Shown one piece after another: positions 48,101-59,980 of a DNA stretch of 64,000 bases (positions within the stretch are counted from its first letter, which is position 1; each line of letters starts with the position of its first letter). Source of the stretch: Phoronis australis (taxonomy: Eukaryota > Phoronida > Phoronidae); the NCBI GenBank assembly GCA_002633005.1, contig NMRA01000066.1, forward strand, positions 190,269-254,268, given 5' to 3'. The notes below the pieces were generated by a model. It saw only the letters and a list, made by a program, of their open reading frames with translations. It searched no databases and was not told where the DNA came from. The position numbers and the translations under genes are program-made.

Positions 48101-51100
48101 TTTCGTTATTTGTTTTTTGCCTTTCATAATTTTGAACCAATAGCAGTAGTCAGTGTGATCCTTGAATGTGTTGTGGAAAAATGTTTAAATAACAATTTTG
48201 CTTCATTTTTCATCTGACTTTATGTTACTTTAATAAAATTCAGAAGTGCAAAATTGATTTGAATATGAAAGTCATTTTACAACTCTGTAATATGCACTTT
48301 CTCAAACTCCTGATACCTACACCTATTTCTACCTGAAGATAAGATATGGCCAGTGTCTAGAGGGGATTTTTTTATCTTTTTATTATTATATCTCTTTGTT
48401 AGCTGCTCCGTTGTTAAATATACCACGAGTTTGTGAGAGTATATGGAAGTTGTAGACAAACAGCAGTGACGTGTCTACAAGGAATTTTGCCTGTAGGAGG
48501 ATCTATGGTCTAAATATTCGAATTGTCTTGTTAATGTTATACATTTGTCTAATCACTTGGTGGGTCTGAGGGGCAAAATTTTGTTTCCAGGTATCATTGT
48601 ATCAAAGTCACTCAAAGATGCTGCCATGCTTTTTGCGTTTAATTATTCAACAGTCGAACTCATTGGGCTTGTTTAATTGAATTTGTGTTTAGTCTAACAT
48701 GTCGAGTTTGATATCAGTAGCATTGTTCAACAATTTGAGCGTGAAATTCACTCGGTGTTGCAAGTGAAGAAAGGTCTTACCAGTATTAATACCTGCATCC
48801 CCCTTGTGACCCTTGTCACACTAACGCCCCCTTGCTGATGAAATGTTGTCTGGTCTCAGTCTCTCCAGATGTCAAAAAGAGGGAACCTTTATCATTAGCG
48901 CCACCTAGTGAATATTGAGTCACTGGTTATGATGCTTGTTGCCAATGATGCCCTTATTGTAATCATCTTTCACAAAACAGGGGCCAATTTATCACATGAA
49001 GTTTGCTGTGTTCTGTGGTTCTTGCCAGCCTTTCGATCACCTTTTCTTCCTCTATTTTGTCTGCCAGGAAGATGTTGCCAAGCTGTTGAGATTTGAGTCA
49101 TCCAACTTACCAGCTGGTGAGGTGACCGGTCTGGAGGAGTATGCATCGCGCATGGATGCAGGCGAACGCAACATTTATTACCTGTCAGCACCCAGGTAAT
49201 GAAAAACTAATAAACGAATGGTTCTCTGGCATATTTGCAACACGATGTGGATTTTAATATATTTTTAAGGTGATCTGTTGCCTTATCACCAAGTACTTGT
49301 AAAATACAGCCTAGATTTTAACTCAGTCAGGAAATGTCTAATATGTTTCTTTGGAAGTGGGAAGATTTCAATTTTTGATTTAAGTTTGTCAATCTGCCAT
49401 ACAAAAGTTGCCCAATTACTTTTGATATCATTTGGCTTATAAATATCGTAAAAGTCATATTTTGGTTGTATTTTTAAACATAATTCCCAAAAATGTTCTG
49501 GAGAACAGTGCTGAGTTTCATTTGAATCAGGTCAGCCATTTCGGTGACACGGTGTTCCAAAGTTGGCCAAATTTGAGATTTGTCTTGGGTTACACTCCCT
49601 CAACATGTTACACACATTGACTCCTGCTGACTGAGCACGAGATATCAAGACTCCATAAATGTAATGCACATAGTCTCTCCGGCAACACTGGATTCAAATC
49701 CGGGCATCACAAGTGAGAGACCTCAGTCCAAACCACTCAGTTGTGCTGTCCTGCATAACTTTTCGTCACCGAGCTTTGTTGCTTTGGCCCACACTGATGG
49801 TTGTCTCGTTTCACTTTTGGTGTAATATGATCTTGTTTGGGGTTTCACTTATTGACATTGCAGATTAATCATGTTCCAATGTAGGGATGACAGAGTAGAT
49901 GGTGGACAACATTCAGTTCTACTTGCATTTTATGCCTGTCATTAAGATGAAGGTCAAGATCAAGGCAGTGGGGTGTCAGTGTTTTTTGCAAGATAGTTTA
50001 CCATCATCTTGATGTCTAATAGCCACTTTTAAGCAGTGAAGTATTTTTCAAATGATTTGTGCTAACAGTCCAACGTAGCAACATATCTGCAAATCCAAAA
50101 AAATTGCATTTTGGCAACTAGACCTGCCTTACTCTCCAGAATTTGAGTAAATTGGAAATGCTCTCACAACATCCCAAGAGTTGTTTATCAGGTATTCTCT
50201 GTTGTTGATGGATATGGTTCATTTAGACAGTGTAGTCTTAGACTAAGTCATTGCGGATCATGATGAGCAAAAATGAGGGGGCTGGAGACGCAGTGTATTG
50301 TGCTATTGTACATTGTCTTATTTTTGTAAACAAAACTACTCCTCAAAACATTTGGCTAATGTCATGGTTCATAAGTATGGTGTTCAGAGGCATAAAAATC
50401 GCAATTCTTCATTTTTTCGGACTTATTATTAAGAAATATTTGACAATGTAATGCAGCTGTAGACGGTAAATGAATAACTTTGTGCAATTCAAGTGGTTGT
50501 CCCCCACCCCGTAAAGGTATCTCTTGGTGTTTTAGTCGAGAGTTAGCAATGACGTCGCCCTACTTGGAAGCAATGAAACAGAAGAATAAAGAGGTTCTGT
50601 TCTGTTATGAAACGTACGATGAACTGGTGCTGATGAATCTGTCACAGTTTGATCGTAAAAACCTTCGCTCAGTTGAGAATGAAGTACAGGAAGATAAAAG
50701 TAACACAAACACAGTCGACTCAAAAGGTACAGGGGGCACTGTCATCTTTTGTGCTCTGGTTTTTAGGTTTTGTTTAGAGTTGAAAAGGCACCAGTCAGCT
50801 TTATGGAGATTTTATGTTAGGAGAAGTCCAGTCATAGGGGAAGTGTTGAATGACTAAATGAGAACAACCGTACTGCAGACGTAGGTTCAAGTTTAGTAAA
50901 GACTGGACTCACTTTTGCCCATTTTTATTGAGTTTTACTGTATTTAGCTGATAGCATACAGTGGATGTAAATGTCTCAAATTGACAAAATATTGTATGTT
51001 TGCGTATATAAAGTGTGTAGCTGTGTTTTGGAAGGATAGGAGATAGAAGTATATTTCATGTTAACGTGTGCGTAATGAATCTGATGCTCTCGGGCAGATG

Positions 51101-54100
51101 CTTAATCTGAACATTCCTCAAGTTGTTGCTCTGTATACATATTCTATGCCTTTGTCTCACTGTATTGGTAAATATTGGTTGGTTGTGATGTCGTAATTTA
51201 TTCAGTAAATTCACTTGAAACTATATACCTGCCTGTGGAGAAAGAGGAAGAAACCTCAATGTTTCTCTTGTCATTCAGATGAGAATAGTTTAACACAAGA
51301 AGAAGCTGACTCCTTGCTGGAATGGCTGACAACGACTCTGGGAAACAAGGTTCAACAGGCTAAAGTAAGTGCCACAGTCATTTAATGAACAAGTTAGACA
51401 CTTTCAGCTGAATTAACTGCGTCTGTTCAGTAGGTCTTGTGTCAATTAGCACTGCAGATTAAATTGACCAATCGCAACCTCCGCTCTCTTGTCAAAAGTC
51501 TCTGACAACGTGTTGTTTGTCGGGTAAAATGGCGGCTTGGAAACGCAGACAAAGGTGTGTCAAGAATGTTGCATTCTGATTGGTCAATTAAGATATCTGT
51601 CAAAATCCTGGTGATTGGTTCACCATTTAGCTCATTGGGTTGACCTATCGCAAGCTGCGTCCCCTTGTGAAAAGTTGCCGATAATGTGTTGCTTGTTGAG
51701 TAAATTGGTGGCTTCGAAACGCAGACAAAGTTGTGTCCGAATGTTACGTCCTGATTGGTCAGTTAAGTCGTAAGTCAAAATCCTGGCGATAGAGTCAGTT
51801 GTTGGCCTTCTGCACTTCTGCTGATGTTATCAGGTTACACAGCTGGGAGACACATTAGCTTTGAAGACCTCATGCTGGTTCACCATTTGTAAGTTGGAGG
51901 CCTTGTAGAATGTTTGGAAGTGTGGCAAAATTGTCTCTTAACATTACAATTTACTCTCTTGTTCAAGTAGAACAGGTCAACAGAAAACTCTGTAGATTAC
52001 AGGCTCTGACTTTTGGTTGCTTATGAACTCAAGACGTCCGGTAGTTAAACAGGACCTGTTGCTTTTAGGAGATTGTTAAGTGCTTATCCTGCAATTAAAC
52101 AAAATACAACAAAATGTTTGGTATTGTCCTCCTAAAACATGATATTTGAGGTCTTACTTAATGTCAGTTGCCAAAAGCCAACAGGACGTTTCTAAAAATC
52201 GATCAAGTCTCGCTAGCACAACAGTAATTGTCGTTTTCCTCTTTTAGATCACCCAGAGACTTGTGTCTCATCCGTGCATAGTCACCGTTCTAGAGATGGG
52301 TTCGGCGCGTCACTTCCTGCGTACAACTTTTGCTGGGAAAAGCGACGAGGAAAAATACAGATTATTGCAGCCCACACTTGAGATCAACCCATGGTGAGAT
52401 GATATGGTCACAAATCAATCTACCAAAGCGCACCACGACCTCTTGCGTGCTTTTTTATTATACTTATGACATGACTGTTAAGCAATGGAAAAGTTCAGGC
52501 CCGTTCCTAAAAAAACTGACTTATATAGACAAATCTTAAATTTGTCTGAATTCCTTTCCAAGAAAGTGATCTTGGGTTTGACTTAAAGATGCTATGTCTC
52601 ATTAAAACTTTGAATATTTAAATTTGTAGCAAGCACCTCCTTGTGACTTCCTGGAGAACTGTGTGTACAAGTATTATCAGGATTAAAACAATTAGTAAAT
52701 AAAGTGTGGTTTTAACTAAAATACCTCAACTGATACACCTAAAACAAGACAGTGTGAACATAAAGAAGACCTTTATAATTCCAAATATTACACAATCGTT
52801 TTTTGATAGTGAAATTAAAAAATAATAGAAACTGTGCCTTGTATTATTAGGGTATTGATGACATACATGTATTACCATACTCATAAAAATAGTCTGGCAA
52901 AATGAGACTTTCACGAGATTGTAATGGTAACTGGTTCTCGTATGGTTTCCAGCACACCTGAAGACCCGGGGTTGTTTGTAAAACTAGTACTTCATTTGCA
53001 TATTATTGGCAATTTAATGAGACATAGCTTCTTTAAGTTTTGTCTTAATTTTGACTTCTAACTTACTGGATGTAGAAGTTTTCTAAGTTTAGAAGTTGAG
53101 ACAAGTCTTAGACGTAAGCAAAAAATGGTCTACTATTACATGTACCTAATTCTAAAAAAAAAATCATTATTTGAATGATGCAAGTGAAGTTTTTGATTAA
53201 AGAATTTTTTTGTGATATTCTTATCGCTCCAGCACTTGATATGGTTTCTTACAGCTGGGCATCTGTTTGGTACAACTGGAGACAGAGTTCTGTTACTTGT
53301 TTATCTTTCAGTCATCCTGTCATTAAGAAACTCTCCACGCTGAAGACGTCAGATCCTGAACTAGCCAAGCTGGTAGCGGAACAGGTAACGTCAATCTTTT
53401 GTCATTTGTCGTCAAACGTGGGAAATTTTGATTTTGTTACAGCTGCCTTGGCTTTCTTAATTTGTCTCTTTCTGGTTACACTCCGTATTAGGATACTTGT
53501 GCATGAAGCACTCTTTAGATTCAGAATTACAGAATAATTGTGTGTGATGTCGGTGCTTCGTAAACAACAAGTCTCAAAATATTCAAGGATGACAGAAGGA
53601 ATGTTTCAGTGACACGTCAACTCCGGCTGTCTGTCCAACGAAATTTGAGGTTGGGGCACTTTCATACTCTCGCTAGACTAAAGAGTTTTCAGTTGCATGT
53701 TTGTTCTACGGAAGTCTGGTGATTACATGTCTTCCACTATTATGACGCAATTTGGTCCCATAAGTAGGAACTGGAATGCACTGTGTCACATCACATTTTC
53801 AAAAGTTTCACTTGTCCTGGATTTTCTTGCTCAAGTAATCACGGGGCATTTATCACTAGAAACTTTTACAAAAATTATGTGCCAGGACTGATTGGTGTTT
53901 CGCGCTGAGAATGTGTGCAGCCATTGTATGCTCTCGGGCAGATGAGGAGGATTAAGATTCGATCAGATTCATAGGCTCTTAACAATTTTGAAAGTGCTTA
54001 GTAATTTAAAGTGCTACATGTATGTAAACCTGTCTTAATTATTATTATTGTTTTATTTTGCCACTTTAATTTTATTAATCTGTGTCCAGAATGTCAAAAT

Positions 54101-54235
54101 GGTGTCATACCAAACTATCGAAATATCTTTCAGGTGTACGACAATGCCATGATAGCTGCCGGGTTGGTGGAAGATCCGAGATCAATGCTGGGGAGACTCA
54201 ACGAAATATTGTCGAGAGCCCTTGACAAGCACTGA
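36174..54235 (+). CDS. TRAP1: TRAP1, mitochondrial HSP90 chaperone (18 exons, 720 aa)
   Basis: Exons: 36174-36306, 37254-37412, 39699-39781, 40171-40320, 41657-41728, 42120-42280, 43121-43230, 43801-43874, 44427-44589, 45761-45874, 47026-47095, 47919-48066, 49068-49195, 50536-50726, 51279-51364, 52248-52393, 53312-53384, 54134-54235. Every junction is GT-AG, and phases sum to 2163 bases ending in TGA. Residues 1-60 are basic and Ser-rich ([15 protein letters not shown]), as expected of a matrix-targeting presequence. The GHKL ATPase domain follows: [10 protein letters not shown] (E130, N134), DTGVGM (176-181), GQFGVGFY (217-224). The middle domain has NLSRELL with the conserved Arg at about 420, and the C-terminal dimerisation domain ends in RALDKH. 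TRAP1 folds clients in the mitochondrial matrix and tempers respiration. The length is close to the human protein (704). The ATG chosen is the first in the exon. Confidence 0.98.
36409..36480 (+). repeat. tRNA-like sequence (SINE head) in TRAP1 intron 1
   Basis: CAGCTGAATGGTTAGCACGC resembles the D-arm/A-box region of a tRNA, and TGGTTTGATACCCG, about 25 bases on, resembles the B box. The spacing and missing anticodon arm point to a tRNA-derived SINE in the same orientation as TRAP1. Confidence 0.45.
37534..37650. repeat. 17-bp minisatellite in TRAP1 intron 2, about seven copies
   Basis: Seven copies of CGCTAGTAAAAATGAT with small changes follow one another, starting about 120 bases after exon 2. 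The units are direct repeats without spacers, so this is not a CRISPR-like array. Confidence 0.9.
38618..39057. mobile_element. TIR element of about 440 bp in TRAP1 intron 2
   Basis: The left end TACCGGGATTTTGCGTAGAT and the inverted right end TACCAGGAATTTCCGTAGAT match over about 28 bases (near 80 percent). The flanking TA on both sides is consistent with the TA duplication of Tc1/mariner-type elements. Inside, inverted blocks with AAACGCCCATGGG and GCGTTTATTTGG recur. A related fragment is at 29135-29290. No transposase is present. Confidence 0.65.
40571..40665 (+). repeat. Dispersed repeat in TRAP1 intron 4, related to 5068-5160
   Basis: Shares the blocks CGTAACACTGTTTTTGAGAT, ATATTGATACT and ATGAGTGTACCTT with the sequence next to the THAP relic at 5 kb. 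No coding content here. Confidence 0.5.
45044..45598. mobile_element. TIR element of about 555 bp in TRAP1 intron 9
   Basis: The left end CAGGGCTGTTCCAGCAAAAT and the right end, read inward on the minus strand, GAGGGCTGTTCCAGTAAAAT, are near-perfect inverted repeats of about 34 bases running into poly-G (left) and its mirror poly-C (right). The CAGGG-type end would suit hAT, but I see no clear 8-bp duplication. The interior repeats ACCACCCATNA motifs and codes for nothing recognisable. Confidence 0.7.
49672..49755 (-). repeat. tRNA-like sequence (SINE head) in TRAP1 intron 13
   Basis: On the minus strand, ACAACTGAGTGGTTTGGA resembles the A box/D arm and GGATTTGAATCC forms a T-arm-like hairpin with a B-box core. 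The long insert between them recalls a Leu/Ser-type tRNA. The acceptor ends do not pair, so a tRNA gene is unlikely. Confidence 0.4.
51461..51792. repeat. Tandem duplication in TRAP1 intron 15, two units of about 155 bp
   Basis: Unit 1 (51461-51616) and unit 2 (51637-51792), offset by 176 bases, share TTGACC.ATCGCAA, TTGT.AAAAGT, GAAACGCAGACAAAG.TGTGTC and CTGATTGGTCA.TTAAG. Several ATTGGTC (inverted CCAAT) motifs recur in both. Confidence 0.8.
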
Positions 54236-54700
54236 GCTTGGGTGCTATTTATGAAAAGTGACTTAATGCTTAAGTCAAAAAATTTGGCTTACACTCCCAA
54301 ATTGCTATTAGGAAACAAAGCTTTTGTTATAAAAATGCTAGCCCTTCACGTTTTTTGAATTAATACTAATTATGTGGATAATTAAAAATATGTGACTATT
54401 CTTTAGGACTTAAGTCAACTGAGATTAAGTTGGTTTTATTTTGAAATAGTTGAGTGGAGCGTAAGACCAGATTGATGTTTTAAGTCTTAGGTCACTTTTA
54501 TGAAACAGATCCCAGGAGATAGTCTTCATGGGAGCTTATCTCCACATGTTGAAATGTTTTGAGAATATACCTCTTTCACACTCTGCTTAAGAAGAGAACT
54601 TGTGTGGTCATTTATGTCACCTGTTAAGACCTTTAGATGGAGCTGCCGGTCACAACTCAAGACACATTACACACCTAAACTATTTGTACAAATGTTGTTT

Positions 54701-54837
54701 CTCAGTCATGTTAGAGTATTCTGCTTCCAGTAATAGTCATTTTCAAGGGTTCCACATTTTGAGAACCAGTTTTCTCCACTCAATAATGGGTATCATGCTG
54801 GTTCTCAAAACCCAGAACCTCTAAAAGTGACTGAGGC
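54701..54837. repeat. Imperfect inverted repeat, probable hairpin or tiny MITE
   Basis: CTCAGTCATGTTAGAG at 54701 and the inverse of 54837 (CTCAGTCACTTTTAGAG) match, as do TTTTGAGAACCAG at about 54758 and CTGGTTCTCAAAA at about 54811. The left arm has an extra 20-odd bases. If transcribed in the TRAP1 3' UTR it would fold into a stem of about 35 pairs. Confidence 0.65.
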
Positions 54838-55555
54838 CCTACTTACAGCAGAAATGACCTCTCAGTTTCTACTTTTTAAACTTTTTCTGTCATCATCTTC
54901 ATAATTGATAGTAGAGCTATGATGACAGTAAATTTTGTGTTTCCTCTACTGTCTCGGCTACTTATTCTTTGCTGCATCATTGGTTTACTTTTGGATTGTG
55001 CCTAATTGGTGATTGGTGGCGAGATTGGGAACATCAGATCTGCGTATTAATCAGGCTGGGTGAAGGTTTTGTGCGATGAAATCCTTTTCTTAGATTTCAC
55101 TACTTGTGAGGTATGTTCTGAAAAGGAAGAGATAAGCATTTAAGCTGTGATTCGTGTTGTGGTAGTGCATTATTTGTGGTGGATCCAGAGTTTTTGTGAA
55201 AGGTGTTCAATGAATGAGACACCACCTGGACCTGTTAGGAATCCGCTAAACAAGAAACTGGATGTGAATGAAGCTAGCAGATTGTGCTGGTTCTAAGGCT
55301 GGTGTCAAAAGACTCAGTGAGATATTAGATAGCTGCAAGGGCTTAGGAAACAGTATACGCATCCCTCATGGCGGTTTCCTGAATTATTCTGTGAACCACA
55401 ATGCGAGTGCGGTTGGAAATTCATTGCGTTTTAGAAATGCATTCTTGGTTCTCCTGTAAAAAGAAGGGTGGCGAGAAATTAATACAAAATGAGAATTAGA
55501 ACAGGAAAGATGTTGATCCTTTCGTGGAATTAGCGACTACTTTCCAAACTGTAAC

Positions 55556-55561
55556 AATAAA
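55556..55561 (+). terminator. Possible TRAP1 poly(A) signal (AATAAA)
   Basis: First canonical AATAAA on the plus strand downstream of the stop codon at 54233-54235. A single-motif call. Confidence 0.4.
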
Positions 55562-55943
55562 CATATGAAGATGGGTGGTCCAGTAAACATAACTTTGATG
55601 GGCTTTGCCTTTTGTGAACAATTGGCCATGCTTGAAGTTTTGATTTATGTCACATGCGTGGAGAATTAGCCGAGTGAAAAACCATCATGTCTGTTCACAA
55701 ATGTTTTATGAATACAAATGGACATAATTCTACACTAGTTATCGTGTTTGATTTAGGGATCTTATAAGCCATCGAAAACTGACAATTTCTAGTTATTGTA
55801 TTTTTTTCAAATTTCATGAAAAGCAAATTACAAAACTATGAACACGTTAGTCACCTCTATAAAATTAACTTCCTCTTTGCTTTTCAGTAGGCTGCTATAC
55901 CCGTTTCTTAATGAGAATGAGTATTAAAATGAAAGCTCACTGA

Positions 55944-56460
55944 TTACGGCGTTTTCCCGTTGCTCCCAACTTGTAGCCCAACAACAAATTGGGAAGTTTA
56001 CCCCCGTAGCCAATATCTTACACGACTGATTAACTCAATTCTGGCATTTATGGTTGGAGGGCCAACTGTCTTTTGTCCGATAATTGCTATATCTCTAATA
56101 AGATCGTACCTACCCTGACTGGGCTGTGCTGTTAAAAATAAAAGTTAAGTCATAACATATTTGATCATAAACCAATAGCATTTCTGAAATCTTCGTTCAA
56201 ATGGGGATCATGTTTAGTTTTTGAATCGCCAAAATCGCCCAACTGCAACCGAAGTTACGACAATCTATTCTGTCCGAATACACCAATTCACTCCGAGTTT
56301 GACTATGTTCAAACGTGGTCTGTAATAAGCCTGGTAGATAAGTGGCCTGCTTATTGGCATAACAGACAAAAGAGTGTACTTGGCAGTTAACAAAAAAGCT
56401 AGATTTCATCACACGCTCAGAACCTCCTACGTCTGGTAAAGTCAGTGAACTGGAAAACGC
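55944..56460. repeat. Dispersed repeat, copy 2 (pair with 27059-27560)
   Basis: Collinear with the copy at 27 kb and in the same orientation; this copy carries an extra stretch around 56276-56320. It begins about 380 bases beyond the proposed TRAP1 poly(A) signal. Confidence 0.8.
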
Positions 56461-59414
56461 TTTCATGCGTATTGACCTGGTCGTGCCTCTTGCCAAGGGC
56501 ACTCCCCGTCATTAAGTTGCGACCGTGCCGCTAGGTAAGGTCACCTTTTCAATGAAAAACTTACTCGTATAAAGACAAGACTGGTTTATGGATTGGTATT
56601 ATAATTATTGCCTTGGGACATCCAGTTTCACGCGTCGGGGCTGTATCTAACGTTTTGAGTTAATTTTGTCATCAGTCGTCTCAGCAAAGGTACTTGTGAA
56701 GTAAGGCGAGTTAACAAACCTTATTTATATGGTTATGCTTGGAAAGGAGTGCATGTTATTTGTGGACTAGACGATCAATTCATGCTTGTTTTATCTTACT
56801 TTGCAATTGGTCAAAAGAATTTCGTATTATTTCCAAAACGTCACTATCGTACTGTAGTTACAGGGCCATGCGGCTATTTCCGACTAATAGTGCATTTTTA
56901 AAAGAAAGTTAACTCGAATTTTCAGATGAGGCGCATACGTGGTACACGATAAGGGTTTTAGGGAAGTATTTTTATGAACTTGGCTCTTTTGGGCCGTCAG
57001 CTGTTAGGGGGTATAAAAGTAATGTAACGGAAAACTCTATCACGGGCCGTAAAATCTGACATTGATCATAAACTGCGTCGTCTCGCCGGTTGGAATGAAT
57101 AGATGGAACACCGTGTAGTTTCGTCTATTTCGGTGCTCAGAGTGCAAAATAAGGCATATAGGTTGAGGATTCAGTATAGTAGAGTCCAGTTTGGGGTCGT
57201 GCATTGAAATGGGTCAGTTTTAAATGGTGCAGCCGCGACGTGGTCCTGCTAACTGTCTCAGGGACTGTTTAAAAATACTTGTTGAAAATTGATACCCGAG
57301 TTGCTAATGCGCGGATGTCCGACTTTCGTCGTCAACGTCAACATTTGCGGAAACACCAATTACTTAGAAGAATATAAATTTCAATCAGATCTAGCAAAAA
57401 TCAAACAGCGCACATTGCTGTTTGGAGTAGGATTCTCTCGAACTTCAGCCAAAAGTGACTGAAGGACCACCGATTCCTAAAAGATTAGCTGATAAATAAT
57501 CTTTGAATCAGTAACGCGCATGTGAAAAATTTCTCGCTTACACTGGTCATCGCTCCGATTTCCTTAGCTCTAGACAACTTTTATGATGCCTATTCAGCAC
57601 ACCCTTTGAAGTTGATCTGAGCAATGAAGCTGAAAGGTAATAGCTAGCATTGCTGTCTTAACAATGATGGTTGTTATTACGCCCAAATTAGTTTTCTGTG
57701 ACATTTGCACAGTGTTACAGTCTGCAACTGTGGGGAATAGTTTTAACTTTGGTACATTTTAAATATTACAAAATGACTAAAACAGTTAATTTGTGTTTAT
57801 CTTGATGAAGGACCGCTTCCCAAAGGAACGATGGTTTTAAATATGTTTCATACCGGTTTTCGTTATTTCGTTTTTAATACCCCTGTCTACGGTGTTTTTT
57901 TTTTCTTACCGGGAACGGGTTGATATGTTTAATGTTATTTTTAAAACTATAGTGGTAGATTTTGATCGCCAGCGAAGTTTAATTAAAATAGTTAATTGGG
58001 AACCCATCCCTGAAATTTCCAGACTACAGATACACGTAACATTTCACAGCTAACAAAACTACACGTGTCATTAGTTCAAGTTTAATCTTTATTAGAACTC
58101 AAATAATAAAGTATACAAAAGTGCAAATATGGTGATAGTCAAACTGAAGATTTGGAATCTAGAGACAATTTCGGTTGCACTGGCTGAATGACTATTCTAG
58201 CTTTTTGTCAGTCATAAATGAATGATAAGTGGGCACAAGTTAAATACAACTGTTTCCCAGTCAAAAAATGAGTGAAATGAGATTGAAAGAATAATTCATG
58301 TGATACTGTCAACTGATCAGAGTTAGTAAATCCACCCAGTACATCAATACGCACGGTCGTTTATCTTGCGTAACAAATGTTTGTTGTTTTTAGCTTATTA
58401 GTTCATCGATTTTTTTGAAAATTGAAAACCTTACTTGGTTGTTTTTTCCAGCTGAATACCGCCGTGGTGTTCGTTTTTAACGAAAATTATTGGTCATTGC
58501 AATTTGAAAATTCGCCATTATGTACAGGCAGAGATGTTTACTACAGTTTACGGTCGGGTAATTACACTTAATTGTGTCTTGCTCGCTCCGGAGAATGAGG
58601 TCATCACAACCATCCGACTCCGGCGCCGTAACTTCCTTGTAAGTGTATTATCCATGGTATGATCTGTTTTATTCCACAAATATAGCACAATAGCCGAACT
58701 TAGGCTACGATTGTTTCCGCGCCGATAACCAAGAAAATTTACTTAAAATGATACCAAACTTGGTTTTGGCCTATTAATAGCTAGGTATTGAAGCTGGCGC
58801 TCCCATCTAGTTCTCGGAAACAAGGTAATGCGCTGTAGCCCTCGACAACCCTGAAATGGTTCGAACGCAGACTATATGGTTCGAACACAATCTCAATGAA
58901 AATTGTGCCAATGGCAAGCGTGACATTGCTTTGGCGAGTTGTAAACGACAACCGTAGAGAAGTCGAATCCTACTCAGAGTGGGACGCCATGCTCGCATCC
59001 AGCTTGAAATGTGGGGGGCTCGGATTTTTGGGATGTAGACCTTTAACTAAAAAAAAAAGCGAGGTACGTTCTGAGCTGTAAAATTGTGCGTTAGCCGAAT
59101 TTTGGTAGTTCCTGCCTCTTTAGTGGACTTTTGTCTCGATCGTTATCTCAGACATTTTGTTTCTCCGAGGCAGGCCTTTTTGCCCACTTCGCCAGATGGG
59201 GGGGGGGCTCGAATGGTTGCGTGCTTGCCAATGATGCATCATCAGGTGCGGACAGAACGAGCCGGTTGAAATTATATAAAACACTGAGGTATCCTTTTAA
59301 AGTGGAACTTCGCGCTAATTAAGTAGTCTGTGATTGCTTGGTCAAATTAGTCAGTAGAAACACAACATATGCAGCGACGATGTGATTAGTATGAAGTAGG
59401 TTGAAAATTGCCAA

Positions 59415-59544
59415 ATGTTTTTAAGAACGAGTTTTGTGTCGCAAATGACGCGCCGTAAACCAACCGTCAGTGTGTCCAATAAGTATCGTGACGTGTTGGG
59501 GAATGACACTGCATGTGATGATGCGGGCTATGTGAGCCCCCGAG
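59415..59544 (+). other. Exon-like open segment, unknown protein
   Basis: ATG at 59415 follows an in-frame TAG and opens 43 codons (VSVSNKYRDVLGNDTACDD) up to CCCCGAG|GTACGT, an acceptable donor. Without splicing the frame stops about 50 bases later. It lies 0.4 kb upstream of a LINE 3' fragment on the same strand and could be a scrap of that element's upstream coding region or the first exon of an unrecognised gene. No acceptor partner is identified. Confidence 0.25.
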
Positions 59545-59980
59545 GTACGTCATTCGTACAAAGGTCACCTATTTGCAGACATTTTTTGTGATTGTTCAAA
59601 TACTGCCGGCATTGTCGTTTTGTTCCTGCTGTACATTAGCATATAGTTAGGAGCATGCAAATTAACCTTTAAGACGGAAGAATGTAGTTAGTCATGATAT
59701 TCACGATATATTTTTACTAACATAGTGATGTTTATATTAATATCATCATTAATTTTACGGTGCTTACAAATCCTTGATGTTTGTTTTGGAGTCATTACTT
59801 CCGCTGCATCCCGACATTGCTTTTAGATAGTAAACTAGATTGCATAATGGTCATCTTCACAGAGTAATAGCTTAGTGGGAGACAACCAGCCGACCATTAT
59901 ACGGTGTTTGGCAAACACTATAATTGTGAATTTCTTGCACAGCTGTTGCTGTGTGGTGTAATGTTGCGTGTTGCGGGCCG

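Larger units (their letters stand above)
54236..55561 (+). other. Probable TRAP1 3' UTR
   Basis: The first AATAAA after the TRAP1 stop is at 55556-55561, giving a 3' UTR of about 1.3 kb if it is used. No reading frame of note. It contains an inverted repeat at 54701-54837. Confidence 0.45.
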
